Assembly: GCA_035610365.1 (NCBI GenBank)
Contig: CM069436.1
Span: 40,989,117 to 41,053,116 of the forward strand
Origin: Aquatica leii
Taxonomy: Eukaryota; Arthropoda; Insecta; Coleoptera; Lampyridae
Reading direction: 5' to 3'
DNA length: 64,000 nt
Each line of letters opens with the position of its first letter. Position 1 is the first letter of the stretch. Position numbers and translations under genes: made by a program. The notes beneath the pieces were generated by a model that made no database searches, was not told where the DNA came from, and worked only from the letters and a program-made list of their open reading frames with translations. This document shows positions 11,601 through 25,545 of the stretch, piece after piece.

Positions 11601-14600
11601 GTCATCAATTTAGATTTATTATATGAATCCCCCTAAATCAATGTTACTTTTTGTATTGAATATAGAAATCTAGTGTAGTAATAGTAATGATATTTTACTT
11701 ATTCACCGTATAATTTGTATTTTCTGCATTGAGTATTGTAGTATATTTGGTTTTATAAGTAAATCGTACTAAAGTGCACATACATCAAAGAAATGTTGTC
11801 TTGTGATTACCAATTCAATGTTTGTAAAATAAGACGTAGGTTCAGATAATTTGTTTCATGAACCTTAACGTTCTTTTTGACTTTTTATAGTACGCAACTG
11901 GGAATATTTTTCATCCAACAAATGTTTTTACAACACAATTTGTTTCGGTTTTATTAAAACATCTTTATCTATAAAATAAAAACGACGTCTTTGAGTTTGA
12001 AACATGCCGAAACTTTATGTAAGTTTTATTTTATATTTATAGACTAAATTATGGCTTAAACGGTTATCTTTATTTTTTTATTAAATAAGATTAAGTTAGT
12101 AACATGCCAAGAATATATAATGTAATGTTCTAACTTTAGACATACAAAGATAATATATTAAATTTATACATAACTAATTCAGTGAAATTAACATACGTTA
12201 TACATATGTATGTATATGTAAAGTAATTCTAAAGTAAATAAAAATAAGAAAAAGGAATTATGTTAAGGTTAAAGTAATTAATTTTTTATTAATACTTTTT
12301 TCTTATTTTTCAAGTATTACTGTTAAATATAAAGTTCTTTTTTATATTTTCTTATACAGTGCAAGCAACTTAATAGTATCCAATCGGTACTTTTTTTTGA
12401 TAACAATAACGTAATAAATAATAACAAAATAATGTTATCACACAATACGTAGTTAAATTTAAGTTGTTATTCTAAGAGCTGCACAGATGTTTAAATTAGG
12501 TAATGTTGCGTAAGTCAGTTAAAATACTTGAATAAATAAATTACACTGCTAAATATGCAAAACAAGTAGTTTTAAGAATAATTATTAAAATTTTTACTCT
12601 AAATGTGCTTGTTGTCAAGATTCAGCTGTTAAATATATGCAAAATTAGTTTTCATGTACAGAACCAAACCTGAGAAGAAAATTGATAACATAAATAAAAA
12701 TTATGATTACAATGAACGATGTTTTTTCTATGTAGTAGCGTATGTCCGACCCGTTCTTTAATAAATTGATAACGTTACCCGACTGATAACGTTCTCCATG
12801 AATCCAACAAACGGCATGCACTATTTTAGTAAACCATTTCAAAATATAAATTAATCTATTTTTTTTGCACCAAACAAATTTTTAGTATAAAAAAGCAAGT
12901 GCCTGTTTTTTGTTGAACCTGCGTAGATAATTCGAATTGTTTCAGCCGTTTTCTAACGTTCTGATTTGTTGTTGAAGATTGCAGGTCAGTTACACTAATT
13001 TAATTAAGATCCACACAAAAGAAGTGCAAATTACTAACAGAAAATGAAAACTAAAAATAACGCTAGTATACTAATGAAATATTTTAAAATTTTTCATAAT
13101 TAATTATAATTTTGAGTAATATTTGTAATTGGCTGTGACAAAATTTGCCCTTGGTTTATTTATTTCAAAAAATTGCATTATAATCTTTTGACAAAGTGTT
13201 TCCAGTTATACGTTAATCGTAGTTACAAAAAGGTTTAAATCAAAATTCTTAATATATTAGTTTTTATAAGTAACTTTTGAAAAAGGCAGTTTTTTTTAAT
13301 GCTACACAATTAAGCGAATTTATTATAGATTTATTTGTTTTGTTTTGTGAACGTTTAGAATTTCATGTTTTGTCACGTTAATATTAAAATTACAAATACA
13401 ATTTTTCTTTAGTTTTTAGCAATAAATTAATTATTTTTTGTCTAAGCATTTTACAATTAAGTTGCTTAAAATATTATAAATAGGTCAAATTTGCTTTAAA
13501 TAAAAAATTAAAATAGTATTGAAATATTAAGTTAAATACCATAAACATACAAGTAAAAGAACCAATAATATAAAACCACTTAAATACAATTGTATAGCAA
13601 TATTTATAAGAATTAAAAAGTAAAACAGAAAAAAGATACAATTAATTGCTTGAAAAATAACAAGACATTAAAACTTTAGTAAAGTATTTGTTATATTAAT
13701 TAAAAACAATTCTTTTATAAAAAAAATTTGAACTAAAGCTCTAAAAATAAAAAACGATTTCAAGATTGTGGTATTTTCAGCAAAACTTTTCACATTATAT
13801 ATAACTTAATTTTTATTGAACAAAAAAGGTAGTGTAGAAAAATCTTTTCTTTTAAATTTACTACTACGCAACAAAAAGTAAGACAAACAATAAATTTTTT
13901 ACATTTTAGACAAACAAAACCTAATATAATAAATCAATGTATTATTAACTTAAATTTATTTAAATAATATACAATGTTTTGTATTTGAAAAATTTAACTG
14001 CTTTACTACTACTACTTTAAAGTAAATAAAAATTAAAGAATAATTTGATTTAAAATGTGTTTAAAATTTTGTTGTTTTTGAATAACTCATAGAAGAGTAA
14101 AAAAAGCGTGTTTGATTTAAGATGAACTTTTTTCTGGTTTCAATGGGTTCTCCTTAATCATCTATTTTTGCTGAAATAAATCCTTTTAACAATTTATGGA
14201 TTTATTATGTTGTCTCAATTTTAATTTATGATTTGGCTCTATGATGTGCTATATCACTGATGCGTTACTGTAACTTATGTTATTATGGGTTATCAGTTTT
14301 GCAACTTTGTTTCTAGTTGGTATTGACTTGGTTTTTTTTTTATTTTGGTACTGAGTTTCTAGCGGTTCTAATTATTAACACTAAGAATATCTTTTATTCC
14401 ATAATTAGAAACTCTACATATTTAATAGTCACTTATTTGGCATTTGATCTTTTGTACACGACAAATATCAGTTTGTTGCCAGAATTTTCTAGTAACTCAA
14501 AGACAAGCGACTAACTCATTTGAATCGGCAAGCGGGTCGCAAATCTCGGTGTACTAATCCTACACTAAATTAAAAAGGTGCTAAAACAAGTAAATATCAC

Positions 14601-15124
14601 CCAATACAGATTTTGTTTAAATCTGTCATCTCTGAAAAGAACAAATTAACAAAACACTAATTCTAACAACAATATATTTATTTCTAACAAAAGAAGATAT
14701 GCGTTAAAATAAAAGAGAAAAAAGTAGACCAATAAAAAATTAAATAACAAAATTCGTCATTTAATATCACAGTTATAAAACAGATAGAAGCCTTATCAAT
14801 CAGGCAACACACTTTACATTACATATGCAATTGTAACAATCCAGTGTCTGTTACATTAATTTGTTTTAGTGAAACTTTATTTTAAAATTGATTAAGTCTT
14901 GTAATGTTGGTTGCATAAAATATTTTCATTTCTATTTATTATTATCTGCAATTCGAGGTTCTTTTTCAATAAATTTGAAGTATCGGGCACTTGCTATCAT
15001 TATTTTGTCAAGTGAACAAACAATTTAAATGTTGTAAAATTTGCGTTTCTTGACGTTAATTTAAAGAATGTGTAAATTCCACATTTTTAAATATTAATTA
15101 AATTGTAATGTATTTTTTAAGTTT
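8660..15124. other. Long AT-rich non-coding stretch
   Basis: About 6.5 kb without a recognisable gene, RNA or transposon protein. Homopolymer and TA-rich tracts are common, such as TATACATATGTATGTATATG at 12200. Short frames at 10111, 12645 and 14317 show no family motifs. It may be intronic or intergenic DNA of the receptor gene. Confidence 0.5.
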
Positions 15125-15186
15125 GGCCAAATTAATGACCCCTTCTTTTAGGAGATTGGATGAAAGCAACTACTTCAGTAATTTGC

Positions 15187-15230
15187 GACGTTTCGTGTTC
15201 AGGATAAACACTTCATCAGGCTTGCTCACA
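15187..15230 (-). ncRNA. Hammerhead ribozyme (type I, minimal helix III) in PLE terminal repeat
   Basis: On the minus strand all conserved hammerhead parts occur in order. CTGATGA is at 15219-15213. Stem II is 5 bp (GTGTT 15211-15207 with AACAC 15199-15195) around a 7-base loop. GAAA is at 15194-15191, then C, then GTC at 15189-15187, after which cleavage would occur. Helix III has no loop (CG only), so the monomer should be poor and activity would need two copies pairing. Hammerheads with very short helix III are known from Penelope-like elements. Stem I is weak here: two clear pairs next to the core, then an internal loop. PLE coding tail lies just upstream at 15236. Confidence 0.75.
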
Positions 15231-15235
15231 CTATT

Positions 15236-15450
15236 GTAACTTATATTTGATTGTGCTTCGTCGTTCTTAGGGACGGTAAGATTATTTTCTTTGGTAATAC
15301 CCACATTAATTTTGAATATTTTAATAGGCGATTTTTGGGAAACGACTTGAATTGCAGTGGAGTACTGAATCTATCTAATACCATTATCCCGATTTAAGTT
15401 GTTAACTCGTTTGATAAAGTATTTATTAAAGAAAGCTATCAGCGGCGATA
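15236..15450 (-). pseudogene. PLE endonuclease tail, very short remnant
   Basis: Read on the minus strand into the ribozyme, one frame gives FFNKYFIKRVNNLNRD followed by DNGIR. This resembles the end of PLE endonucleases, where a helix leads to N-x-RD-x-G (compare N.NRDGYRL at 4500). Only the last few dozen residues are recognisable. The order coding tail then hammerhead on one strand fits a PLE 3' end. Confidence 0.45.
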
Positions 15451-17700
15451 TCGGCGAGTTCGTTCAATTAGGTCAAGGCTAGTTCTGGCTATTATAAGAC
15501 ATTCTTTCATTTGGCGAAATATGCCCGTTCATATTTTAAGAGATTTTTAATTTAACACCTAGAAGAAAAGCAGTAATAATTATTTTTTAATTTTTATATT
15601 ATGTTTATTTTCGATTATAATCGTTGTACATTAAGCGGTTTAAATTTAATTTAATTCTTATTATCCAAGTTTTATTACAATATAAAAATTATTTATCAAC
15701 GTGTGAGAGTCACGGAAGCTTCCAGCTCCTCGTTATATTTTGTGTACAATAAATATTATAATTAAGATACTGCCGGTGTACAAAGGAAAACATTTAGAGT
15801 GCTGTTCTACGGACAGCTGGCGCCCATTGTTTTTTTTATGCGTTTAATTGCAAATCACTTTTATTAAATTAGTATTGCTTTTAATATAGGTTTTATTTAT
15901 CTCATTATCAACCTTACCCACGACCATAATCGCCAAGGTTCTAAGTTAGTCTGGGCTGTGCACCGCCTTGCACTATTGCATCTCCGCAGGTAGTACACAA
16001 TTAATTCTAACTCATTGATTTTTAACAAGGTTAACTAGGATTTAAATTATTACTTTTTCTACCCTGGAGTTGCAATTCGAATCAATAATTGAAAACGATG
16101 ATACTGAGTTACAAAACAAGATAAAAACACAAAAACTTACCCAACTAAAAATTTTTTTGACAATAGTAGTAATTTCTGTACTTTTTCTTTATTTGAATTA
16201 CGAAAAATACGCGTGGTATATAAACTCCCTAATTATATAAGTAATTAAAATCATAGGATTCTACGATGTAAGTCATATCTCGTCACCTTGGAATTATTAA
16301 AGAAGGTGGCATGCACAGGTTACCTCGCTACGACAGCCTTGTATCGAGATTAAGTAGCAATTCCTCGGATATCGCTAAAAAGGTAAAAAATAACATGACG
16401 ACGTTATTTTGATTATCTTCATATCTGCAACATCAAGCAAACAACAAAATAACTTATTTGCTTAATACTTAAATAAGACTTTTCTAGCACATCCACTAAA
16501 AAGGTAATCAAAGGTAATCAAATAACTAATGATGAAAATTCAACAGATAAACTTATATTAGCGGACTAGCCCTGTTATACAACGACGACAACAATATACC
16601 GCTTATCGCCATTTATACAGGAGAGTCAGTAGCGGCATATAATTAATGCAGCCGTTAATTTAATTTAAAAAAATATTTTTGAAAAATACAAAATAACGAC
16701 AAGTAACAAGTTGTCATCATTTTGACTTTCTATCATTTTTTATAAAAACATCAGATATAATTTTTATTACTTTGTTTACTATTGTTGACTTTTAATATAA
16801 TTATTAAATTTTATCGTAATTTTTTGGTCAAAGCTGTAGAACAAATTTAACGATTTCGTCTTTCCCAAAAAAAACTTATACGATAAACAATAAAAATTCA
16901 AATCTTTTTCAAAGGTTTGTAAAATTCTTTAGAAATGTGTCTTTAAAAATGTGTCTGCTAGGCAATTTTGTAGATTTTTTAAAATGACATTTACATTTTG
17001 ACGGTTCACTTGTATCAAGCTTTCGGACGTCGCCATCGAAAAGGTCTTGTTCCGGTAGCTCATTTTCTAACACGATTCAAAAATTTGATGCTGTCTTACA
17101 ACTTTTTCAAATACAAACATTGTTTTTTCAACAAAATTGCTTTTATAACGTGTTGATTATTTTCTATTAAAAGTTCTTCACGTCTTTTTCCACTCGAATA
17201 CTATTAATGTAAACATAAATCTTTTAAGGATTCTATCTGTTTGTTACACATTTTAACTTATAGCGCACACAAATTTTTCAAAATTAATTGTGAAACACAT
17301 TGGTTGGTACAAGCAGCCCAATTATAACCGTAATATTTGTTTACAATGATGAGTACCTTTTTTACCATTTTATTGTAAATTGTACTCTATTCTGTATCCG
17401 ATAAAAAATAAAGAAACTTATGTCAATAATGCTTATTCTTACTTCTTCAGATTAAAATTTTTCTATTAAATATTTGAAATACATGGAAGAAACACATAGA
17501 TTAAGTTTTAAAAATTTTATGATTGTGGTTGTTTGTTAATTTTACAACACAAAAGTATTGCTTACAGACATAAGAATTGTTGCCTCACAATCTTGTTTAC
17601 GATTGACCGTAAAGTCTTTACCGGTGATTTAATGCAAACACGTGCTTAATACAATGAAAAAATTTATTTATTGAAAGTATTAGTCGTTCAATTCTACATA
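15451..17700. other. AT-rich non-coding stretch
   Basis: No gene seen. A less AT-rich patch at 15700-16000 and 16250-16380 may be an old repeat, but no family could be assigned. Confidence 0.45.
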
Positions 17701-17774
17701 TTTTGTCTATCTTTCTAACAATTTTAAATTGCCATCCTTAAAAAACCGTTTGTCCTTTGAACCAAACTATTTAT

Positions 17775-18290
17775 TGAATTAATTTTCGACTTCTTTCAAA
17801 TTTGCAAAAAGCTGCTCAGTTAGCACGTGTTCCATTGATGCAGAAAGAGGATAATCGGGATGAGGCCATATCTGAAAAGTAGGGCGGGTGCTATAATACG
17901 TCTCATCTAAACAATTCCAGTGCGTTTTTTGTTGGTTTTGCGGTGTGTGACGCTGCATCGTCATGCCACAAAATCACTTTACCGTGTCTTCAGGCCCATT
18001 CTAAACATTATTCAAACAATGTATGGTTTAAATTAATTATTTTTTGTTTGTAGCAATCATTATTAATGGTTTCTTTAGGTTTCAAAAGTTCATAGCACAC
18101 CACATTATCATGGTTCTACGAAACACAGAGCATTTACGTTTTGAATTTTTGAAATAAATTTATTTTTTATTGCCCGTTACAATCCGATGGAAAAATTACT
18201 TTTTTTTCACCATTGAAGCACCATTTTACAAATGGCTTTTAATTCCCAGTTTTTGAGTTTTTTTCCATTGCTTGTAAAGGGTTGTTAATC
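17775..18290 (-). pseudogene. mariner-family transposase, C-terminal half, broken
   Basis: On the minus strand this reads as a mariner transposase. Around 18130-18050 one frame gives NVVCYELLKPKETINND.Y, the family VVYYELL-GETI block. At 17990-17930 comes RHGKVILWHDDAASHTAKP, the HDNA-PH block with the second catalytic aspartate. After a frameshift the 17964-17779 frame ends with DYPLSASMEHVLTEQLFANLKEVEN-type sequence, the usual C-terminus. Several stops and at least one frameshift make it dead. The N-terminal DNA-binding half was not found, and terminal inverted repeats were not matched. Confidence 0.75.
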
Positions 18291-18419
18291 ATTTTTTGTG
18301 TCGTATTTAACGTTTCTGCCAATTGTTTTTAAATTTAGGTTAAGTCTTCATTTAATAACTCTTGCAATTCTGCATACACACATATTTTTGGACAACTATC
18401 AAAATTTTAAATCTGAAGC

Positions 18420-18635
18420 TTTCGCAGTTGTTATGTTTATGATTATAAGCGACTTTTGGCTTAGACCGCGTCGTAGTTAAACACCAAGACTTAGGCTTGG
18501 TCCTAGTCTCTCTTTGAGAGCCAAAACAAGAAGTAGAACTTGGCCTTTGCCGTATTGTCGTTCGTAAACCTAAACAAGCTGACGTTTTGCAAGACATTGC
18601 AGCTTGCATCTTTAGAGTGGTAAAAGTCATAAGTG
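18420..18635 (-). repeat. PLE-like terminal repeat, copy with partner at 46.7 kb
   Basis: The minus strand here is closely similar to the plus strand at 46728-46940 over about 210 bases, including ACGACAATACGGCAAAG, AGACTAGGACCAAGCC and CGCTTATAATCATAAAC. Both begin with a hammerhead-like block: here CTAAAGATG, a 5-bp stem GCAAG / CTTGC, then AAAACGTC (18615-18581). That layout suggests a PLE terminal repeat. The similar translated peptides of the two copies reflect shared DNA rather than a gene. Confidence 0.55.
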
Positions 18636-18689
18636 ACTAAATTAGTTATAAACGAACTAAATAAATACCAATGCATGCGTTGCGAAATT

Positions 18690-18830
18690 GTTAACAGCAT
18701 TTTTGCTTCTCAACAACATCATTGTTAGTCTTCCAATCACAGTTTTTGTAGAGCCTAGGTTTTATTGCCATTTCATCAAGTAGTAATAAGACGTGTTTCT
18801 CATAGGCTTTAAAGCTATTCACCTGTATAT
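18690..18830 (-). pseudogene. Possible P-element-type (THAP9-like) transposase scrap
   Basis: One minus-strand frame reads KAYEKHVLLLLDEMAIKPRLY. The LDEM..K..L pattern is how the first catalytic aspartate of P-element/THAP9-type transposases usually appears. Only about 35 residues are readable and no second motif was found, so this is a weak call. It could instead come from another DDE transposon. Confidence 0.3.
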
Positions 18831-21800
18831 ATAATAATAGCAAATTAATTAATATTTTAATGAAAGTTGCTCAAACAAAATTTTTATTTTTCAATCGTCA
18901 CTTGTTATGATGGATTTATACAACAAGTAAATTAATAAAATATAAAAGTAAAGTAAGAAAAGATAAATAACTTGTCTATTAAACAGGAAAGCAATGTAAC
19001 ATTAAAAAATTAAGTAAAGTTATTTTTTACCTTTAATTTCTTTCTTTAGATTTAATTGGCTCCCTCTTAGCTTTTACATTCTGTATAAACTGAGCTAATT
19101 TTAATTTGGTTTTAAATTGTACTTTAATTTAGTTTAGTTTTTTACTTGCTGTATGAATGAATGAAACCAAAAATTGATGACTATTTTTTATAACCCTTTG
19201 TTCCACACACCATATACAACTTAAAGGATTTTTGTACAGTTTTATCAGACCAGTGATGTTCACTGTGATTACCATACTTCAACAGGTGTAGTTAATCTTC
19301 AGTAAATATGCTTTTGCACTGTGCCACAAGAGTTTTTACATGCTTGTGTAAAGCTTTAATCCTTACTTCGGTAATTTTAATTTATTCAGAAGTCTTTAAA
19401 ACTGTTCGTTTGTAACATATGATTTATTGAATTCTGTTTCATTTATTTCTGCCACCTTCTTGGAACAACCTATTTGGACTATTAATTAATAAATAATACC
19501 CACTACATATACAGTTGACATCATACCTGACATATTTCCTCGCTTGCTAGAGATTGTTTAAACACTCGGAGATGTTGCTCCTTCTAAATTCCTTGGCTCA
19601 TAATTTATAATTTTATACAATTTTACAATATATCTTCACTACTCGCAAAATTATACTTACTGACAATATTACTTACCTTACAAATTAAAGCCGGTAATTC
19701 CTTTCTGTTAATTAAATCTAAACACACTTTTTTTTCTGGTCATCATTTTTTTCAGCCAGCATTTTTTGGATAACCCTTAAAATAAATCTTCAATTCGTTC
19801 GCACAGAAAAATTATCACAACTAACAGCTGACATATAAGAGATAATGATGTTACTAGCCGCCATTTTAGCTCCAAAGTAACATATAATCATGTTTTTACA
19901 CTAGTAGATCATTTTCTTCTAGTTACAAGGTTTGTTAAAGACAGTATGTTTGATTTACTAGTTCTTAGATGCAACTCGTGAGTAAGTAATTTATTCACTG
20001 TTATAGAAGTGTAAATATCGAATCAATAACGTGTAGTCTTAAATGCGACCGACAAATTATATGCCAACAATTATGTAAACGTTTGAAACGCCATCTAGTT
20101 TGAACAAACATAAAAAATCTTTAGGTAACACAAAAATAAATAAAAATATTTTGACGTTTATGATAATTTATTAAGGTTAAGAAAAAAATATTTCTATCGT
20201 GCAAAAAATAGCATAAACATGACATTACAAGCTCTATCGGCCACAGCCAATATTGAAGACTGAGCGACAAAAATATTGTTTTTGACCGGTAAAAAGCTCT
20301 TACCATTTTTAATACTTAATATACTATAAGAAATTTGTTATTGTTTAGCAAATCTTTTTTCATAGTCCTGGCTTCTCTAATCAGAAAATCATTACACTTT
20401 TCTGGTAACTCACTCTCTTCTACTTTATTGTAATTAACTAGTAATTAATGATTTAGAGCTATGCACAACACTCAAATTTTAAAGCTAACCAGCAAACGGT
20501 TGGCGAGAAACAACCTGTAATTTTGTTAAATTGGAACCGGCGCCGACAACCATTACTTTGTTTAACAGGAATCAGCAACAACAACGGAGACACTTTCTTT
20601 TATAACAGTATTGAAATCTGAAGGTTTGGCTTACGTTACGTTTAATAATAGAAATAAGGTTATCGGCTACAAAATGTTACGCTTGTCTGACAAAATAAAA
20701 TATAACAAGAGTAGCACAGTAAAATCGTAGTTGTTATAAAAAATGCTTAAGATTATTTTTTATGTTTTTAAAATATGTATTGGTATAAATAATATAGTAA
20801 ACCTAATTAAAATATGCAAAATAAAATTATTCAAAATGTAAAAGTATTTAACTTAATCAAAAAAAAACAAATAAATTGTAGTTCAAATACCAAAACGCAT
20901 TTAATTTTATTTTAGGAATTTAAGCTTGGGTTGTTATTTATTACTGAGTCTAGTACTGTTATCTAATAAACTTAACATATTTTTAATAGTTTTACTTACT
21001 TCAAAGTATTATAATTTTTCATGTAACAAAAATCCATAAAATGATTTATCAATTACAATTTATGCTTTTTCTTTAACTGCAATTAACACTTTTTTTTAAT
21101 TTTTGTCGATCGGTAATTTAGTAAAAAAGGATTATCATTAAAGATTTTTTTTAAAACGTTTTAGATATCTATTAAATTTATTGTTTTTGCATTTTATAAT
21201 TGTACACAAAAAATGTTTTTTTTCAAAATAATAATTTTTGTTACTACTGTAAGTTAGAAAACTTACTAAATATATACACAAATATTTAATTTACATAAAA
21301 AACGTGTGATTAAGACTAAATTTTAGTTATTAAAAAACTTTTTAAATTATACCTAAGCTTTATAACTATATGTATTTAGAAACCTAATTATTGTTTTTAA
21401 ATAATTAAGTTTTAATGCATTATGTAAAATCAAAATATCTGTTTATAATTAACTCAGAGTTCATTAAATTTATAAAACAATTACGTTATTATGTTTTAAT
21501 TTTTTGTAGTATGCTTTTAATTATAATTTTATTTAAGTAAACGTTAAGTTTAAACAATTACTATTTTTTTAAGATTAACCAATCAAGTCATCAACATTAA
21601 ATTATTATGAATTTAAAAGGTTCAGTAAACCTGTGACGTGCACGGTTTATATTTATGAACAATCATTACCGTTGTCATTGTTGTACTACGGTGCTTATTA
21701 GAAGTAATCAAACAACACAGCATGCAACTTTTAGTTAAAAATATAATTTTAGCTCTGCAATTAAGTTACTGCTCGAATGCACCTGAGCAGCAATCACGTC

Positions 21801-24334
21801 AAACGATTTCTGGCAAAAAAGGTAATTTATTGCCGTTTCTCGATCCGGCTGTTAATTATCACCTTCATACAAGAACGGTGGTGTACATTATAAATTTGCA
21901 AATATAACAGTCTGACTTGCCACGTTTAGATAGAACGTTTAATTGCACAATTATTTATTTTGAATATTGAGAGTAATTTATATGAAAAGTTTTTTTTGCG
22001 TTTATTTAATAGTGTTATTGTTTTCTTTTTCTCTTTCTCTCTTTTCTAACAGTATATGCTTGTTTAAAATATATAAATGTGATTTACAGAAGAGTTTGAC
22101 ATTTGAGCAAAACAACCTGTTGCTAAAATTTTAAAACTTTTAAATTTAAAGAATAAAATAAATTATAGAACTGACAGTAATCTTTTAATGGCTTCTTTAA
22201 AATTCAATTTGATGTTTTATTTAAATTTTTGTAAAGATTTAGTATGCAATTTTTGCAATTTAAACATTTATATAAAAATCGCTTTAACAAATTAAATTAT
22301 TAAGAAATCACTACAAAACTGAGATTTACAAATAAAAAAATATACAACATATATAACAGTGTAATAAAAATACTGTATAATTGGACTAACAATTAATTAT
22401 TGAATTTAAATTGTTATAAATGCTACTTCAAATATTAGTGGTAGAATTAAAACTTATATGGTTTTTGTATAACTTTTTTCTTGTATTTATAATTGTTACA
22501 TCAATTTTTAGTTTTTTGTTTTGTTTGACTAATTAAACACTTGCATCACATACAGTTTCTAATTTGTAAATTAGATCATGTTTCTCTATTATACTAGTTT
22601 TATTTTTAGTTTTTTGTACAGCATATTCTACAAAGTATTATGATCTTAATATCAGTTTCTAAAATTATAATAATTTTTAAATCAAACTTTATAATTTTAT
22701 TATTAGGTTTGGCATTAAAGTTATTAACAATATACTGAACTAATTAGGTATTCAAAATCTTACTAAAATATTAAATACTAAAAGTAAGCACGTATTATTA
22801 AAGTATAAAATAAAATTGAACAATACATGATAAAATCTGAATTTACGGTAAAATTATAATTAACTTATACAACGTAATAAGTTTCTATGGCTACATACAG
22901 GTTACATTTTTAACGTAATACAAAATTTATCATACATTTTTAATATTAACATAAGAAATTTTAATTAACTAATTAAGAAAACTAATAATAAAATTATACT
23001 GTATATCAAGGTTAGTTAAACGGACGTTTAATTTTAACTGTTGTACTGTTAATTATTAATTTTTACTAACTAATAATACAGAAGGATTTATTTAATTCAA
23101 GTTCAAACTTTTTAACTTTAGTCACCACACACTATTTTTGGGTTACTAAAACAGTATTTTTAAAATATAATAGTATATACCTTTTTTGAAAAGTGATAGT
23201 TGTTCAGTGAGTGCAAATGCAAATGTAAATTCATTTTTACAACGTGTAGGTCATGCTGGTTTACGTACACTTGTCAAAAACCGTTCATCAAAAATGAGTC
23301 AATCAAACGAAAATAATAAAGAAATTTTACAATTGATATCAAAAAGAGAGTGAAGTTTATTATCTAAAAAGCAGTTCTGTGGCTGAAAAGTGAAAAAAAT
23401 GTGCAAGGGTAAATAAGAATATTCTAATTGCGTCCTTTATTAAAGAGGTTTATTTTATTTATTAGATTTTGTTTTTGAATTGGAAAATTGTGGTAAGAGT
23501 AAATAACATAATGAAAAAACTTTTCTAACAATTTTTACATAATCGTATAAAAACTTATTCTAAATTAACAACAGATTTATTGGCACTGATTTCTAAACTT
23601 TTTTTCTAAACTTTAAATATTTTTAATATTATGGTCACTGTACTAAATGCTAATATTTCTACATATAAAAAATTGGTGGCTTACCTGAAACGTCAAAATG
23701 ATTATGGCAGAAAAAACTATAGTTTTATTAATGGATAATGTGAATGAATTTCTAGAAGAAACTGCGAAAGACAGTTTTCTGTTTATTAAGGAAGTGCTAG
23801 TAATTGCGTTGCATGGATCACATCGAACATTTAAAATCAAAAAAATTTAATCATTGCATACTATTTATATTCTATAGATAGGTCAAGTGCATAAAGCAAC
23901 CAGTTGGTATAAATACCTTCTACAAGTTACCAAACTTTTTAGACCACGTTAGAGTTGACATCCAAGTTTTAATGATATACGGCGAATAGCGTAGTAGTGT
24001 TGTACAGTCTATGTCAAAGATATCAAAAATAAATTAAAAATTTGGCGGGGATGTTATACTTTTCTTCCAGAGTGTGTATACGATTTTTTTACACCACAAT
24101 GAAAAGTTCGATTAACATAACAATGAAATTTAGCTGAGTCTTTCATTATAGGTTAGAAAGTCAAGCGTCAACTTTGTGTATGATGAAGATTATGATTTAT
24201 TTAAATCAATGCAAGTTAATTCAAAGTTGAGCACTTTGCTTTAATTATATTATATATTTTAAAACGTAATATCATTTTATTTTAAGAAATATTTAAACGA
24301 AACTATTTTAATTTAGTATTTTGTAGAAAGATTA
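18831..24334. other. Long AT-rich non-coding stretch
   Basis: About 5.5 kb with no gene I can support. A less AT-rich island at 21640-21910 and another at 20480-20640 might hold an unrecognised exon or old repeat. The 61-codon frame at 21722 has no signature and no convincing splice sites in phase with the receptor. Elsewhere only homopolymer-rich sequence is seen. Confidence 0.45.
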
Positions 24335-24545
24335 TGTGGCACTTTTCTTCCGCCAATTAGGATTAAAAGTCCAACTTTTCATCAAGGCGTGTGTTACGTT
24401 TATGTATAAAATTTAAGTTTTTTCAATTCTTATTGTTCACTTGCGCGGACATTGCGTACGGATGTGTACATTTATTCAAGTAGAAAGTACCTAAGAAGTA
24501 CTGGTACATTTATTGTATATAAATTAAACTAAAAATTAAAAATAG
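24335..24545 (+). repeat. 5' LTR remnant of the BEL/Pao element
   Basis: The right half matches 28804-28950. Shared blocks are ACTTGCGCG, TTTATTCAA, GTACCTAAGAAGTA and TTATTGTAT. The left half has drifted. The start (TGTGG) is similar in both copies; the ends are approximate. Confidence 0.6.
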
Positions 24546-24653
24546 AATATAACTTTTTCCATCTAACATTGATTTCTCGAGCCGGAGTGTCAAGATCATC
24601 ATGTTAAAGCAATCTAGACGCAGACAATTTGAGTTCGTTTCAGTTAACCAATA

Positions 24654-25345
24654 TTAATAAATTAAGTTCAAAACAATCTATGACAAAATCAATGCTATTT
24701 AATCTGAAATAGAGTTAATTAGTACAATTGAAGAAGAAAATTGTAATGATAAAGACCAATTCGAAAATAAATATTTTAATTTTTTATATAATACAAAAGA
24801 TATATTAGCTAAATGTAATTCGAAAAGTCAGACTCTACCCAATAATGCAGGTGCAATTAGCGCAACGCAAAACTCAGAATTTCTACAGATAACTTGTGTT
24901 AAGTTAGCTACAATGAAGTTACCGACCTTTGACGGCACATTTACTTTTACACTTTGTTGCGACAATTCATGAATACTGCACAAAATTACATTCAATGCCT
25001 TAAGTCATTAGGCCAATCAGTAGACAAATAGGATGCATTATTAGTACCTATTTTTGTTAATAAATTAGATACTCTGACTAACAAGGATTGGGAAACTAGG
25101 TCAAACAGTAATCCTAGTAACACAAATAAATTACTAACTTTGAGTAAATTTTAAAGTTTTTAAATTCAAAACAAAATACTTTAGAAATTATTTACCTTAA
25201 GTAAGCTTCATGATAATAACAAACTATTTACTCAAATTAGCAAATTACATAAGGTATTTGCAAGCACTTCTTTATCGTGTGTAAATTGTAATGGGAATTA
25301 TTTACTACAAAATTGTGACGGTGTATTAAAATTATATTCAAACAG
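24654..25345 (+). pseudogene. BEL/Pao gag remnant
   Basis: Reading in changing frames gives an acidic N-terminal helix (EENCNDKDQFENKYF), then a KLATMKLPTFDGTF block, the P.F.G signature of BEL-type gag, and near 25280 a degenerate zinc knuckle CVNCNGNYLLQNCD. These are the expected gag landmarks in order. The sequence is riddled with stops. In intact elements gag forms the virus-like particle. Confidence 0.55.
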
Positions 25346-25545
25346 TCGAAACAAATAAGGTATGCCAGTATTTTCTAAGAAATAAACAGTTTTTTGTAGA
25401 ATGCGAATCTAGCTAGTGTTGTAAATAATGCAACAAACGTCATCACAATATACTGCATTTAAATGTTTTTAATAATAAAGCCAATCAATTCAATTCAAAT
25501 ATTAACAAGCAGCATTCCGCTCCCATCGGTACTGCTGTATCTAAA

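Noticed and set aside
12645..12842. 65-codon minus-strand frame
   Set aside because: No recognisable motif, isolated in AT-rich DNA.
14317..14514. Hydrophobic 65-codon frame as a membrane protein or receptor TM exon
   Set aside because: Composition follows the T-rich DNA; no conserved receptor residues or splice sites.
21722..21907. 61-codon frame as an upstream receptor exon
   Set aside because: No class B receptor motif and no splice sites in the phase required by the 29295 exon.
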